From Bacteroides sp. (GTDB lineage Bacteria; Bacteroidota; Bacteroidia; Bacteroidales; Bacteroidaceae), in the NCBI GenBank assembly GCA_030529405.1, contig JAUMWZ010000036.1, forward strand, positions 1 through 11,424: DNA of 11,424 nt, read 5' to 3'. Positions 1 to 6,290 of the stretch are shown here, in pieces. The position numbers and the translations under genes are program-made. The number at the start of each line of letters is the position of its first letter. Position 1 is the first letter of the stretch. The notes beneath the pieces are model-generated. The model was given only the letters and a program-made list of their open reading frames with translations. It was not told the DNA's origin and ran no database searches.

Positions 1-86
1 TATGGTTTGCAAATCGGCTATATATAGTTTACAAATCAGTTGTATATCATTTGCAGATTGACTGTACATAGTTTCCTATTGGGCTT
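1..86 (+). repeat. 22-bp tandem array, family 1, plus orientation (cut by window edge)
   Basis: Four contiguous units recur with an exact 22-bp step: 1-20 (first two bases outside the window), 21-42, 43-64 and 65-86. The consensus is TATATAG, then TTTGCAAAT, then CAGNTG. The best unit is 21-42; the unit at 65-86 is decayed. A fifth, barely recognisable unit may follow to about 107. There are no spacers between units, so this is not a CRISPR. The array lies beyond the terminator of the minus-strand acyl-CoA ligase gene and probably continues to the left of the window. Period and units are read directly; function is unknown. Confidence 0.85.
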
Positions 87-130
87 AATATGCTCGCAAG
101 AACCAATAACCTATACTTACAACAGAATAT

Positions 131-176
131 AAAAAAGCTACTATCACGGATAATATTATCTGCGTGATAGTAGCTT
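131..176 (-). terminator. Intrinsic terminator of the acyl-CoA ligase gene
   Basis: A perfect 14-bp inverted repeat (135-148 with 163-176, arm AAGCTACTATCACG) is followed on the minus strand by six T residues (131-136). The loop itself contains a second palindrome, GATAATATTATC (149-160), so the stem can extend almost to its tip. It begins 46 bases after the stop codon of the minus-strand gene ending at 222 and is its obvious rho-independent terminator. On the plus strand it is followed by AATATTTT, so weak bidirectional activity is possible. Confidence 0.88.
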
Positions 177-221
177 AATATTTTCGCTCCAACATCAGAC
201 TACCGAAAGTCCGTTTGTGGA

Positions 222-1868
222 TTATTGATACATAAATCTTTTGATACTCTTCTTTGGAGTCTTTTCAAATTCTTCGTGATATATCTTCACGCTGGCTATT
301 TGGCTATATGCAGGTATCATTGCGTTTAACGACACTCTGTTTTCTTCCATTATACCAGCAAGCTCTTCATCTTGCACACCGTTTGCCAAAGCTTCGTCAA
401 AATCAGGGTAAATAAGTGCTACAAGCTTGTCTTCTTTCTGTATAACTATGCTTTCTGCAACGTATGGCAAGTTGTTTAGCTTATCTTCTATCTCCTCTGG
501 GTAAATATTCTGTCCGCTTGGACCAAGTAGCATGTTCTTGCTTCTTCCCTTTATTGTGATGTTGCCTTCTTCATCAATAAGACCTAAGTCGCCAGTATGT
601 AGCCAGCCGTCAGAGTCTAACACAGCTCTTGTTGCTTCTTCATTTTTGTAGTAGCCAAGCATCACGTTGTCGCCTTTACACAATATTTCGCCTACAACAT
701 TATGAGGGTCTGATGAGTTAATCTTCACTTCCATTCTCGGAGCGGCTTTACCACACGAGCCTTGTTTGAACTCTTTCCAGTCTTCGTATGAAATGATTGG
801 ACCACATTCAGTCATACCATATCCAACTGTATAAGGGAATCCGATGCGTTTTAATAGTTTCTCAATATCTTGATTAAACGCTGCTCCGCCCACAATTACT
901 TGTATGAAGTTTCCACCAAAACCTTTGCTCATCTCTTCTTTAACCTTCTCCATTATCTTGTCGCTGATTATTGGAAGTTTCAACAACATACGCATAGGTG
1001 TTGTATCTAGCTTAGGCAGAACGTTTTTCTTTATAATCTTCTCGATGATTAAAGGCACTGCAATGATAATTCTAGGTTGCACTTGCGCAAAAGCTTGGAA
1101 GATTATCTTCGGACTTGGCATGCGTGTTAAGAAGAATACTTGACAACCTGCTGCAAACTCATATATGAATTCGAAAGAAAGTCCGTACATGTGTGCCATT
1201 GGCAACATAGACACAACTTTGTCGCCAGGCTCAAGTGTTAGCACCTCAAAGGCGAATTTGGTGTTAGACCATAGACTTCTGTAAGGCAACATAACTCCTT
1301 TTGACGAGCTAGTTGTACCAGATGTGTAGTTAATCATAGCCAGTTCTTCCGGACTGTCTTTATGGTATGAAATGTGTTCTACACGGAAGTTCTTTGGATA
1401 CTTCTTGCCAAACATCTCGTTCAAGTGTTCTCTAGCATAGGTCAAGCGTTCTGAACGAGAAACAAGTAGTGTGTAGTCTTGCATAAGGAATACGCCCTCC
1501 AACATAGGCATAGCTGCCTCGTTCAGGTTTTCCCATACCATGTCGCCTACGAATAGTAGCTTTGCGTCAGAGTGATTAACAATGTGGTGTATGTTGTCTG
1601 ACTTGAACTCGTGAAGAATAGGTACTACCACCGCACCATAGGTCAGAGTGGCAAGAAATGTTACTCCCCAGTGTGATGAGTTTCTGCCACAGATGGCTAT
1701 TTTGTCGCCTTTTTGCACTCCACTTTCTTCAAAGAATATGTGTAGCTTTTCTATTTTTCGTGCCACATCTTTATACTGAAGTGTTGCTCCCATATAGTCT
1801 GTAAGAGCATCTCTATCCCAGTTCTTCTTAATGCTTTCTTCTATGTATCGTATAAAGCTCTTCTCCAT
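222..1868 (-). CDS. Long-chain fatty-acid-CoA ligase-like AMP-binding enzyme
   Basis: A 548-residue member of the ANL (acyl-CoA synthetase) superfamily, expected to activate a carboxylic acid as an acyl-adenylate and transfer it to CoA in the cytoplasm. Visible motifs, in order: the Ser/Thr/Gly-rich phosphate loop YTSGTTSSSKG (181-191), the adenine-binding GYGMTECG (349-356), the GWLHTGDLG motif (421-429) with the ATP-ribose aspartate, the hinge GRSKN (441-445), and the C-terminal TPKKSIKR (537-544), where Lys543 is the likely adenylation lysine. Length is normal for a single-domain ligase and all core motifs are intact. The exact acyl substrate cannot be read from the sequence; an O-succinylbenzoate or aryl-CoA ligase is less likely. 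It is transcribed alone: array repeats and about 250 bases separate it from the upstream barrel gene, and a strong terminator follows. I found no exact TAnnTTTG promoter upstream; the 22-bp array starts 19 bases before the ATG. Confidence 0.9.
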   Translation of the reverse strand: MEKSFIRYIEESIKKNWDRDALTDYMGATLQYKDVARKIEKLHIFFEESGVQKGDKIAICGRNSSHWGVTFLATLTYGAVVVPILHEFKSDNIHHIVNHSDAKLLFVGDMVWENLNEAAMPMLEGVFLMQDYTLLVSRSERLTYAREHLNEMFGKKYPKNFRVEHISYHKDSPEELAMINYTSGTTSSSKGVMLPYRSLWSNTKFAFEVLTLEPGDKVVSMLPMAHMYGLSFEFIYEFAAGCQVFFLTRMPSPKIIFQAFAQVQPRIIIAVPLIIEKIIKKNVLPKLDTTPMRMLLKLPIISDKIMEKVKEEMSKGFGGNFIQVIVGGAAFNQDIEKLLKRIGFPYTVGYGMTECGPIISYEDWKEFKQGSCGKAAPRMEVKINSSDPHNVVGEILCKGDNVMLGYYKNEEATRAVLDSDGWLHTGDLGLIDEEGNITIKGRSKNMLLGPSGQNIYPEEIEDKLNNLPYVAESIVIQKEDKLVALIYPDFDEALANGVQDEELAGIMEENRVSLNAMIPAYSQIASVKIYHEEFEKTPKKSIKRFMYQ

Positions 1869-1886
1869 ATTACATCATGTTTTGTT

Positions 1887-2040
1887 TGATTTTCAATATT
1901 ATATATTCCGTTTACAAACCGTATACAACTGACTTGTAGATTATATATACTTGACTTGCAAATTGTATATATTTGGATTGTAAACTATATATAGTCTAAT
2001 AAACGACTATATACAACTAAGGTGCAAATATATAGCTAAA
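1887..2040 (-). repeat. 22-bp tandem array, family 1, minus orientation
   Basis: Seven units in strict 22-bp register begin at 1887, 1909, 1931, 1953, 1975, 1997 and 2019. They are the reverse complement of the family seen at 1-86. The clearest are 1931-1952, 1953-1974 and 1975-1996, which share a (G/T)ATTGYAAAYTATATATA-like plus-strand pattern. The units at 1887 and 2019 are decayed. The array occupies most of the gap upstream of the acyl-CoA ligase start, so it would lie in the promoter or 5' leader of that gene and be read in the consensus sense by its transcript. The structure is seen directly; a regulatory role is inference only. Confidence 0.85.
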
Positions 2041-2068
2041 TATGCATCAGCCAATATACTTGCACCTT
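2019..2068. other. Large imperfect hairpin at the end of the repeat array
   Basis: AAGGTGCAA (2019-2027) pairs with TTGCACCTT (2060-2068), and the pairing continues imperfectly inward through ATATATAGCT and AGCCAATATA to about 2037/2049. It sits 50 bases past the stop of the minus-strand barrel gene, so it could terminate or protect that transcript, but no run of T follows on either strand. The left arm is the last minus-oriented repeat unit and the right arm resembles a plus-oriented unit, so the hairpin may simply mark a head-to-head orientation switch. A smaller perfect 6-bp hairpin (2083-2088 with 2095-2100) lies between it and the gene, also without a T tract. Confidence 0.5.
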
Positions 2069-2117
2069 AAATTTATTCAACTAGTGTGGTCGAACACACT
2101 CTGTTTTGCTGTAAATG

Positions 2118-3719
2118 TTAGTATCTAAAGCCTAGAGTAAAGGTTAGTCTGCTGTTGCTGTTGTCTGACTTAAACCCTTTTCCCTTAGTCAAATCTTTCG
2201 ATTCGAATGGGAAAAATTCTCCAGTGTTATGTGAGTATTGATATGCAACATCAAAGTACATTGACTTAGTTCTATATCCCAATCCGGCAGTATATCTGTT
2301 TGTTGCACCATAGTTTTCATATTCAGGGTCTGTTCTCAAACTGTTATTTTGCAATCTCTTAAACGCTTCGTTGTGGTTTATGCCAGATGTGATGTGGTTA
2401 TATCCTAGTCTTAGCGCAAGAGTGTTAGATAGTTTGAACTCAGTACCAATCTTTAAGTTATGAACTCCTTCAAACATTTTTCTCACATCATCAGATGCTA
2501 CCATTGAGTTTCCGTTAGGATCGTCTATGTCTATGCTTGAATTGTCAGAATATTCATATTCAACGCCTACTGCAGCTCGTTGTCCTATCGTTCCACCCAT
2601 GCTGACATTTAACTTCCACGGAGTAAGAACTCTGTATTCACTCTCTCCCTCGTAGTATTCTCTGTGTCTGTTATGAGGTTTCAAAAGAGCTGGTTGGTGT
2701 CCTTCAATACCATAGTCTAACTTCACGTGATTAACCTCTGTGATGTTGTAAAGCGTTGGTGTGTGTATTGCTCCACCTATTCTGAAAGATGAATCTTCTA
2801 TTGGTCTTGCGATGAAACCTAATTTCAGGTCTATACCTCCACCTTGCATTGAGTAGTAATTGATAAGGTCATATCCGCCTTTCTTCTTTGATGGAATTCC
2901 TATGCCAGGAGTGTATATCTCTTCTTGATATACCGACTCTTTGACGTAGTCCAACTTGTGGCTTGTTATTGTAGCACCAATATAGAATCGGTTGTTGAAG
3001 TTCATCGAACCGTTTATATCGTAGCTGTATATGCCACCTCTTTCGCTTGAATTGTAAGACATATCTGTCAAATCAGTAGCACCATTGAACAAGTGAAGAT
3101 ATTCTTTTACCACTCCGCCTTCACGCTTAGGTTGTAGCAAGAAAGCTCTATATCCTAATATTCCCAACCAAGGCAAACTGGTGTTTTCGTAAGCACCGTC
3201 ACTCTTTAGTAAGTTATCATCTACCGCAAGAAGTTTCTCTTTTCCGTCGTCAGAGTATTGTCTTTGTAGAAGGTCAGACATAAGGATTGAAAGAGAATTT
3301 TGCATTGTTCCTCTGTAAGTTGTTTCACGGTTGAAGTTTTTTGTCCTCTTATAATTTATGGCGAAGTTGAAGAACTTGTCCGCTGAATATTTGTCAGACA
3401 TCGGAATGGAATATACAAAACCGAGATTTTCTATCATCATTCCTTTTTTATTCAAACCATTGTTCATGTTTTTATTCACTCCCAATGAGAACATAAGTTC
3501 ATTACGTCGGAACAAAGCAATAGATGCTGGATTGGTAGATATAGAAGATATATCGCCCCCAAGTGCACTCATTGCACCTCCCATTCCTATATATCTCGCA
3601 GTTCCACTGAGGTCATTTTCTGTCGTTCTTAAGCCCTCATAAACCATTGGCTGTGCAAAAACCGAGTGCGACATAAATATAGCTGACATAACAGCTAATA
3701 ACTTATATATTCTTTTCAT
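2118..3719 (-). CDS. OMPP1/FadL-family outer-membrane beta-barrel protein
   Basis: A 533-residue outer-membrane protein. A signal peptide (about 1-22, ending VFA before Gln23) is followed by an N-terminal segment with Gly-rich GMGGAMSALGGD and STNPAS (Asn63-Pro64-Ala65), the characteristic NPA hatch-region pattern of FadL/OMPP1/TodX transporters. The rest is alternating polar/aromatic strand-like sequence. The protein ends in TLGFRY, a terminal aromatic residue typical of the barrel-assembly signal. FadL relatives admit long-chain fatty acids or other hydrophobic compounds; Bacteroidales members are sometimes labelled hemin receptors, and the ligand here is unknown. It starts 43 bases after the secreted Tyr-rich gene with no promoter motif between, so the two are probably cotranscribed. 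The acyl-CoA ligase lies downstream on the same strand, which is compatible with a lipid uptake role but does not prove it. Confidence 0.82.
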   Translation of the reverse strand: MKRIYKLLAVMSAIFMSHSVFAQPMVYEGLRTTENDLSGTARYIGMGGAMSALGGDISSISTNPASIALFRRNELMFSLGVNKNMNNGLNKKGMMIENLGFVYSIPMSDKYSADKFFNFAINYKRTKNFNRETTYRGTMQNSLSILMSDLLQRQYSDDGKEKLLAVDDNLLKSDGAYENTSLPWLGILGYRAFLLQPKREGGVVKEYLHLFNGATDLTDMSYNSSERGGIYSYDINGSMNFNNRFYIGATITSHKLDYVKESVYQEEIYTPGIGIPSKKKGGYDLINYYSMQGGGIDLKLGFIARPIEDSSFRIGGAIHTPTLYNITEVNHVKLDYGIEGHQPALLKPHNRHREYYEGESEYRVLTPWKLNVSMGGTIGQRAAVGVEYEYSDNSSIDIDDPNGNSMVASDDVRKMFEGVHNLKIGTEFKLSNTLALRLGYNHITSGINHNEAFKRLQNNSLRTDPEYENYGATNRYTAGLGYRTKSMYFDVAYQYSHNTGEFFPFESKDLTKGKGFKSDNSNSRLTFTLGFRY

Positions 3720-3762
3720 AATACTGTCTATTTGTAAAGTGATTATTCTGTTATCTCAATCT

Positions 3763-4866
3763 CTATCTTCTGCTGTTGCCACTACTACCGTATCCGCCAC
3801 CTGAGCGAGAAGAACCGCTACTGCTACCATAGTTACCTCCTGAGCGAGATGAGCTTCCTCTATCGTATGAGCCACTATTTCTTGTAGAGCGTTCTACTGG
3901 TTCATAGTTTCTAGTTGTGGTTGTTCTTCTGCTAGATTCATCAGACGTGTATCCGCGATATTCGTTGTTTCTCCTTCTGTTTGAAGAACTGTTGTCATAT
4001 ACTCTACTGCTACTTTGTCTGTCGTATCTATCGTATGCTCTGCTACGACTACTTTGTGTTCTGTCCACTCCATAGCTTCTTGATTCGGCTCTGCTTCTTG
4101 CACTGTAATAGCCGTTATCACTATATCTGTATCGGTTGTTACCATCTGCCACGTTTCTTCTGCTGTAGTCGTTGTAGTATCGAGGATAGTATCTGTCATA
4201 ACCATAGTAATATCCATAGTAGCGTGGATAGTAATAGTCGTCATAGTATCCATACCATGAGTAGTAAGGATAGTTCCAGCCGTATCTCCATCTGCTGTAT
4301 CTGTCCCATCTCCAATCATAACCCCAACCAAAGTTCCAGTTCCATGAGTATCTGTTGTACTTCCAATCCCACCAATATGGATTAGAGTAAGTAGGGAAGG
4401 CGTATAGATACATTCCGTCGTCATACACGTTCCAGTCCCAACTTGAAGAAGTGTGGAATCTGAAGTCATAATACAACGGACTTGAAATGCTAACTGCAAA
4501 TCTTGGATTTCTGAAGCGTATCATTCTTACAGCTTCTTCATAGTCGTCATCACTTCCGTTGAATTCTCCGTTCAGCCATTCTCCTCTTTCTTCTATATCC
4601 TTATATTCTGGTCTGTTACGTTTAGTTCCACGTCTGTTATAATTGTCTATTCTTTCGAGTCTTTCTCTTTCAGCTTTGATAGCAGCTATTGCTTTTTCTC
4701 TTTTTTCTTTTTCTTCTTTCTCTTTCTTAGCTTTTAGAGCTTCTCTTTCTTCTTTAGTTATTTTTTTAGGCACAAAGTATAGGTCATCGTCCACTACTTG
4801 TGCAGTGGCACTCACACTAAAGAACAGTGCCAACACCATAGTATAAATATATCCCTTCATAGCCAT
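3763..4866 (-). CDS. Secreted aromatic-rich low-complexity protein, function unknown
   Basis: A 367-residue protein I do not recognise by function. It has four parts. First is a signal peptide (about 1-22, SATA before Gln23). Second is a highly charged Lys/Glu helix or coiled-coil stretch (about 35-75). Third is a linker leading to a striking Tyr/Trp-rich tract (about 130-238) with repeated WDW, YYGYYYGYD and YYPRYY patterns mixed with Arg and Asp. Fourth is a Ser/Arg/Gly-rich tail (about 239-367) ending in GGYGSSGNSRR-like repeats. It is likely exported to the periplasm or envelope surface. Composition, not catalytic motifs, dominates; a structural, adhesive or self-associating role is possible. 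The start at 4866 is used; an in-frame ATG two codons on (4860) is equally plausible. A -7 element lies at 4910-4917, and the barrel gene follows 43 bases downstream. Long open frames in the other frames of this region are by-products of its repetitive codons. Confidence 0.75.
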   Translation of the reverse strand: MAMKGYIYTMVLALFFSVSATAQVVDDDLYFVPKKITKEEREALKAKKEKEEKEKREKAIAAIKAERERLERIDNYNRRGTKRNRPEYKDIEERGEWLNGEFNGSDDDYEEAVRMIRFRNPRFAVSISSPLYYDFRFHTSSSWDWNVYDDGMYLYAFPTYSNPYWWDWKYNRYSWNWNFGWGYDWRWDRYSRWRYGWNYPYYSWYGYYDDYYYPRYYGYYYGYDRYYPRYYNDYSRRNVADGNNRYRYSDNGYYSARSRAESRSYGVDRTQSSRSRAYDRYDRQSSSRVYDNSSSNRRRNNEYRGYTSDESSRRTTTTRNYEPVERSTRNSGSYDRGSSSRSGGNYGSSSGSSRSGGGYGSSGNSRR

Positions 4867-4909
4867 ATCTTTTTATAGTTAGTAATTGTTTGTCTACTTT
4901 TTCGCAATA

Positions 4910-4917
4910 CAAAAATA
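4910..4917 (-). promoter_or_regulatory. Candidate -7 promoter element for the secreted protein/barrel operon
   Basis: On the minus strand this reads TATTTTTG, an exact match to the Bacteroidetes -7 consensus TAnnTTTG. It lies 43 bases upstream of the ATG at 4866, giving a short leader. No convincing TTTG -33 box is seen at the usual distance, so the call rests on the -7 match and position. Confidence 0.45.
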
Positions 4918-4983
4918 ATATCATAAAACCCCTAAACATACAGATTTTCCCTTATTTACTTTAGGGGAATTCCTATTTCAAAT

Positions 4984-4991
4984 TATCTTTG
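4984..4991 (+). promoter_or_regulatory. Candidate -7 promoter element for prmA
   Basis: The sequence TATCTTTG matches the Bacteroidetes -7 consensus TAnnTTTG exactly. A weak -33-like TTTA lies 20 bases upstream at 4960-4963. The element is 33 bases before the ATG at 5025. This supports that ATG and argues against the TTG at 4989, which would lie inside the promoter. Confidence 0.55.
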
Positions 4992-5024
4992 CTCAATAAT
5001 ATATTGCTAAACTATATAATAAAG

Positions 5025-5870
5025 ATGAGATACTACGAGTTTCAATTCATAACAAAACCTAACACGGAGGTTGTGAAAGATGTACTTACTGCGGTGTTGG
5101 CAGACTTAGGATTTGAAAGTTTTGTTACAGAAGATGAATCTGTGAAGGCTTATGTGCAGATGGATTTGTTTGATAATGATGAGCTAAACAATGCTATAAA
5201 TAACTTCCCGATAGAGGGTGTTGAGCAGATAACATACACTTTCAAGGAGGTTGAAGATAGAAACTGGAACGAGGAATGGGAGAAGAATTACTTCCAGCCT
5301 GTGATGATTGCAGACCGTTGCATTATACATAGCACTTTCCACAAAGATATTCCTAAGGCAGAATATGACATTGCTATAAATCCACAAATGGCTTTCGGAA
5401 CGGGTCATCACGAAACAACTTCGCTCATGATAGAATATCTTTTGGAGGAAGATGTAACTGGAAATGCAGTTATAGATATGGGTTGTGGCACGTCAGTGCT
5501 TGCTATTATGGCGAGTATGCGTGGTGCAAACAGATGTACGGCAATAGATATTGACGATTGGTGTGTGCGCAATTCTAAGGAAAATATACAATTAAACAAC
5601 ATCAGCAACATCACTGTTCTCCACGGAGATGCTAACATCTTGCAGGGCGTTGATACTTGCAATCTGTTCATTGCCAACATAAACAGAAACATATTGGTTA
5701 ATGATATGAGCAAGTATGTTTCTAAGATGGCAGACAAAGCAACCTTGCTTATGAGTGGTTTCTATACTGAAGATATAGACGAGATAAATAAATCTGCCGA
5801 AGAAAATGGCTTAACATTCGTGTCGTATAAGCAGAAAAACAACTGGGCAGCAGTTAAGTTTGTGAAGTAA
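5025..5870 (+). CDS. prmA: Ribosomal protein L11 methyltransferase
   Basis: A 281-residue SAM-dependent methyltransferase expected to trimethylate ribosomal protein L11 in the cytoplasm. The N-terminal part (about 1-90) matches the small L11-binding domain and linker, with the WNEEWEKNY motif near 81-89. The catalytic domain shows GTGHHETT (125-132), SAM motif I VIDMGCGTSVLAI (149-161), the acidic ribose-binding IDID (174-177) and the PrmA-type ANINRNI (217-223). Ser157 replaces the more usual Gly in CGTG; otherwise the motifs are intact and the length is normal for Bacteroidetes PrmA. The ATG at 5025 is chosen because the alternative TTG at 4989 overlaps the -7 promoter motif and adds 12 non-conserved residues. 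It is a single-gene unit with its own promoter and terminator, divergent from the secreted-protein operon. Confidence 0.95.
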   Translation: MRYYEFQFITKPNTEVVKDVLTAVLADLGFESFVTEDESVKAYVQMDLFDNDELNNAINNFPIEGVEQITYTFKEVEDRNWNEEWEKNYFQPVMIADRCIIHSTFHKDIPKAEYDIAINPQMAFGTGHHETTSLMIEYLLEEDVTGNAVIDMGCGTSVLAIMASMRGANRCTAIDIDDWCVRNSKENIQLNNISNITVLHGDANILQGVDTCNLFIANINRNILVNDMSKYVSKMADKATLLMSGFYTEDIDEINKSAEENGLTFVSYKQKNNWAAVKFVK

Positions 5871-5896
5871 GAATACTGTTTTACAAATAAAACAAT

Positions 5897-5936
5897 AGGG
5901 GGTATACGTCGTGATTGACCATACCCCCTTTTCTTT
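5897..5936 (+). terminator. Intrinsic terminator of prmA
   Basis: A 9-bp GC-rich stem, AGGGGGTAT (5897-5905) with ATACCCCCT (5921-5929), is followed directly by TTTTCTTT. It begins 27 bases after the prmA stop codon. This is a classic rho-independent terminator. Confidence 0.93.
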
Positions 5937-5961
5937 ATCTGTTTTCTTGTCTTGCAAACTC

Positions 5962-6049
5962 TATACAGTCTGCAAATCAGTTATATATACTTTACAAATC
6001 AGCCATATATGGTTTGCAAGTCAGATGTATATAGTTTGCAAACAAGCTG
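5962..6049 (+). repeat. 22-bp tandem array, family 1, plus orientation
   Basis: Four well-conserved units at 5962, 5984, 6006 and 6028, each exactly 22 bp, share TATATAG, TTTGCAAAT, CAGNTG with substitutions mainly around unit positions 6-8 and 19-21. A partial, out-of-register copy of the TTGCAAACT core lies just before (5952-5960). The array follows the prmA terminator by about 25 bases and lies in the converging gap between prmA and the efflux operon. A 62-codon plus-strand frame across it is a by-product of the repeats, not a gene. Confidence 0.9.
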
Positions 6050-6108
6050 TAAACTATCCTTTTTCTAAGTCTTTTAATAGGCTTTCTCAACCTATATAAC
6101 ACAATCTG

Positions 6109-6262
6109 CCAACCGTATTACCCCTATTTGCCAAACCAACTGCTTTTATAAACCAAACCTACTGCTTTGGAGGACAAAACCAATTACTTTCCCGAGCCAA
6201 ACCAATTGCTTTGGCGGATAAAACCAACTGTTTTGAATCGCCAACAAAGCTGACTATTTTCC
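6109..6262 (+). repeat. 22-bp tandem array, family 2 (CCAAACCAA type)
   Basis: Seven units step by exactly 22 bp from 6109, 6131, 6153, 6175, 6197, 6219 and 6241. The consensus is CCAAACCAA, then YTGCTTTGG, then MGGA. Units 6153-6174 and 6197-6218 are the cleanest; the first (6109) and last (6241) are decayed. Each good unit is nearly palindromic, with CCAAA and TTTGG arms around a CAATTG or CAACTG centre. With family 1 it fills most of the 420-base gap 5871-6290, which holds no credible gene. The array ends 28 bases from the stop of the TolC-like gene, and I see no separate intrinsic terminator for the efflux operon. Strand is arbitrary. Confidence 0.88.
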
Positions 6263-6290
6263 TTATTATACCATTGTCGTTAGCAAAATT

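Noticed and set aside
1..86. CRISPR array
   Set aside because: Units are contiguous at 22 bp with no unique spacers, and no cas gene is visible.
3894..4499. Long alternative frames on both strands within the Tyr-rich gene (3894-4499 minus, 3981-4385 plus)
   Set aside because: Their Thr/Met- or Cys/Ser-rich compositions are frame-shifted readings of the TAY/CGW-rich repetitive codons; the in-frame product has a signal peptide, operon fit and a promoter.
4989..5024. Upstream TTG start for prmA
   Set aside because: It lies within the TAnnTTTG promoter motif; the ATG at 5025 starts with the conserved MRYYEF-type N-terminus.
5911..6099. 62-codon plus-strand frame with repeated LYTVCK/IYTLQI-like peptides
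   Set aside because: It begins inside the prmA terminator and is a translation of the 22-bp array; the repeat period breaks any consistent peptide repeat and there is no start context.
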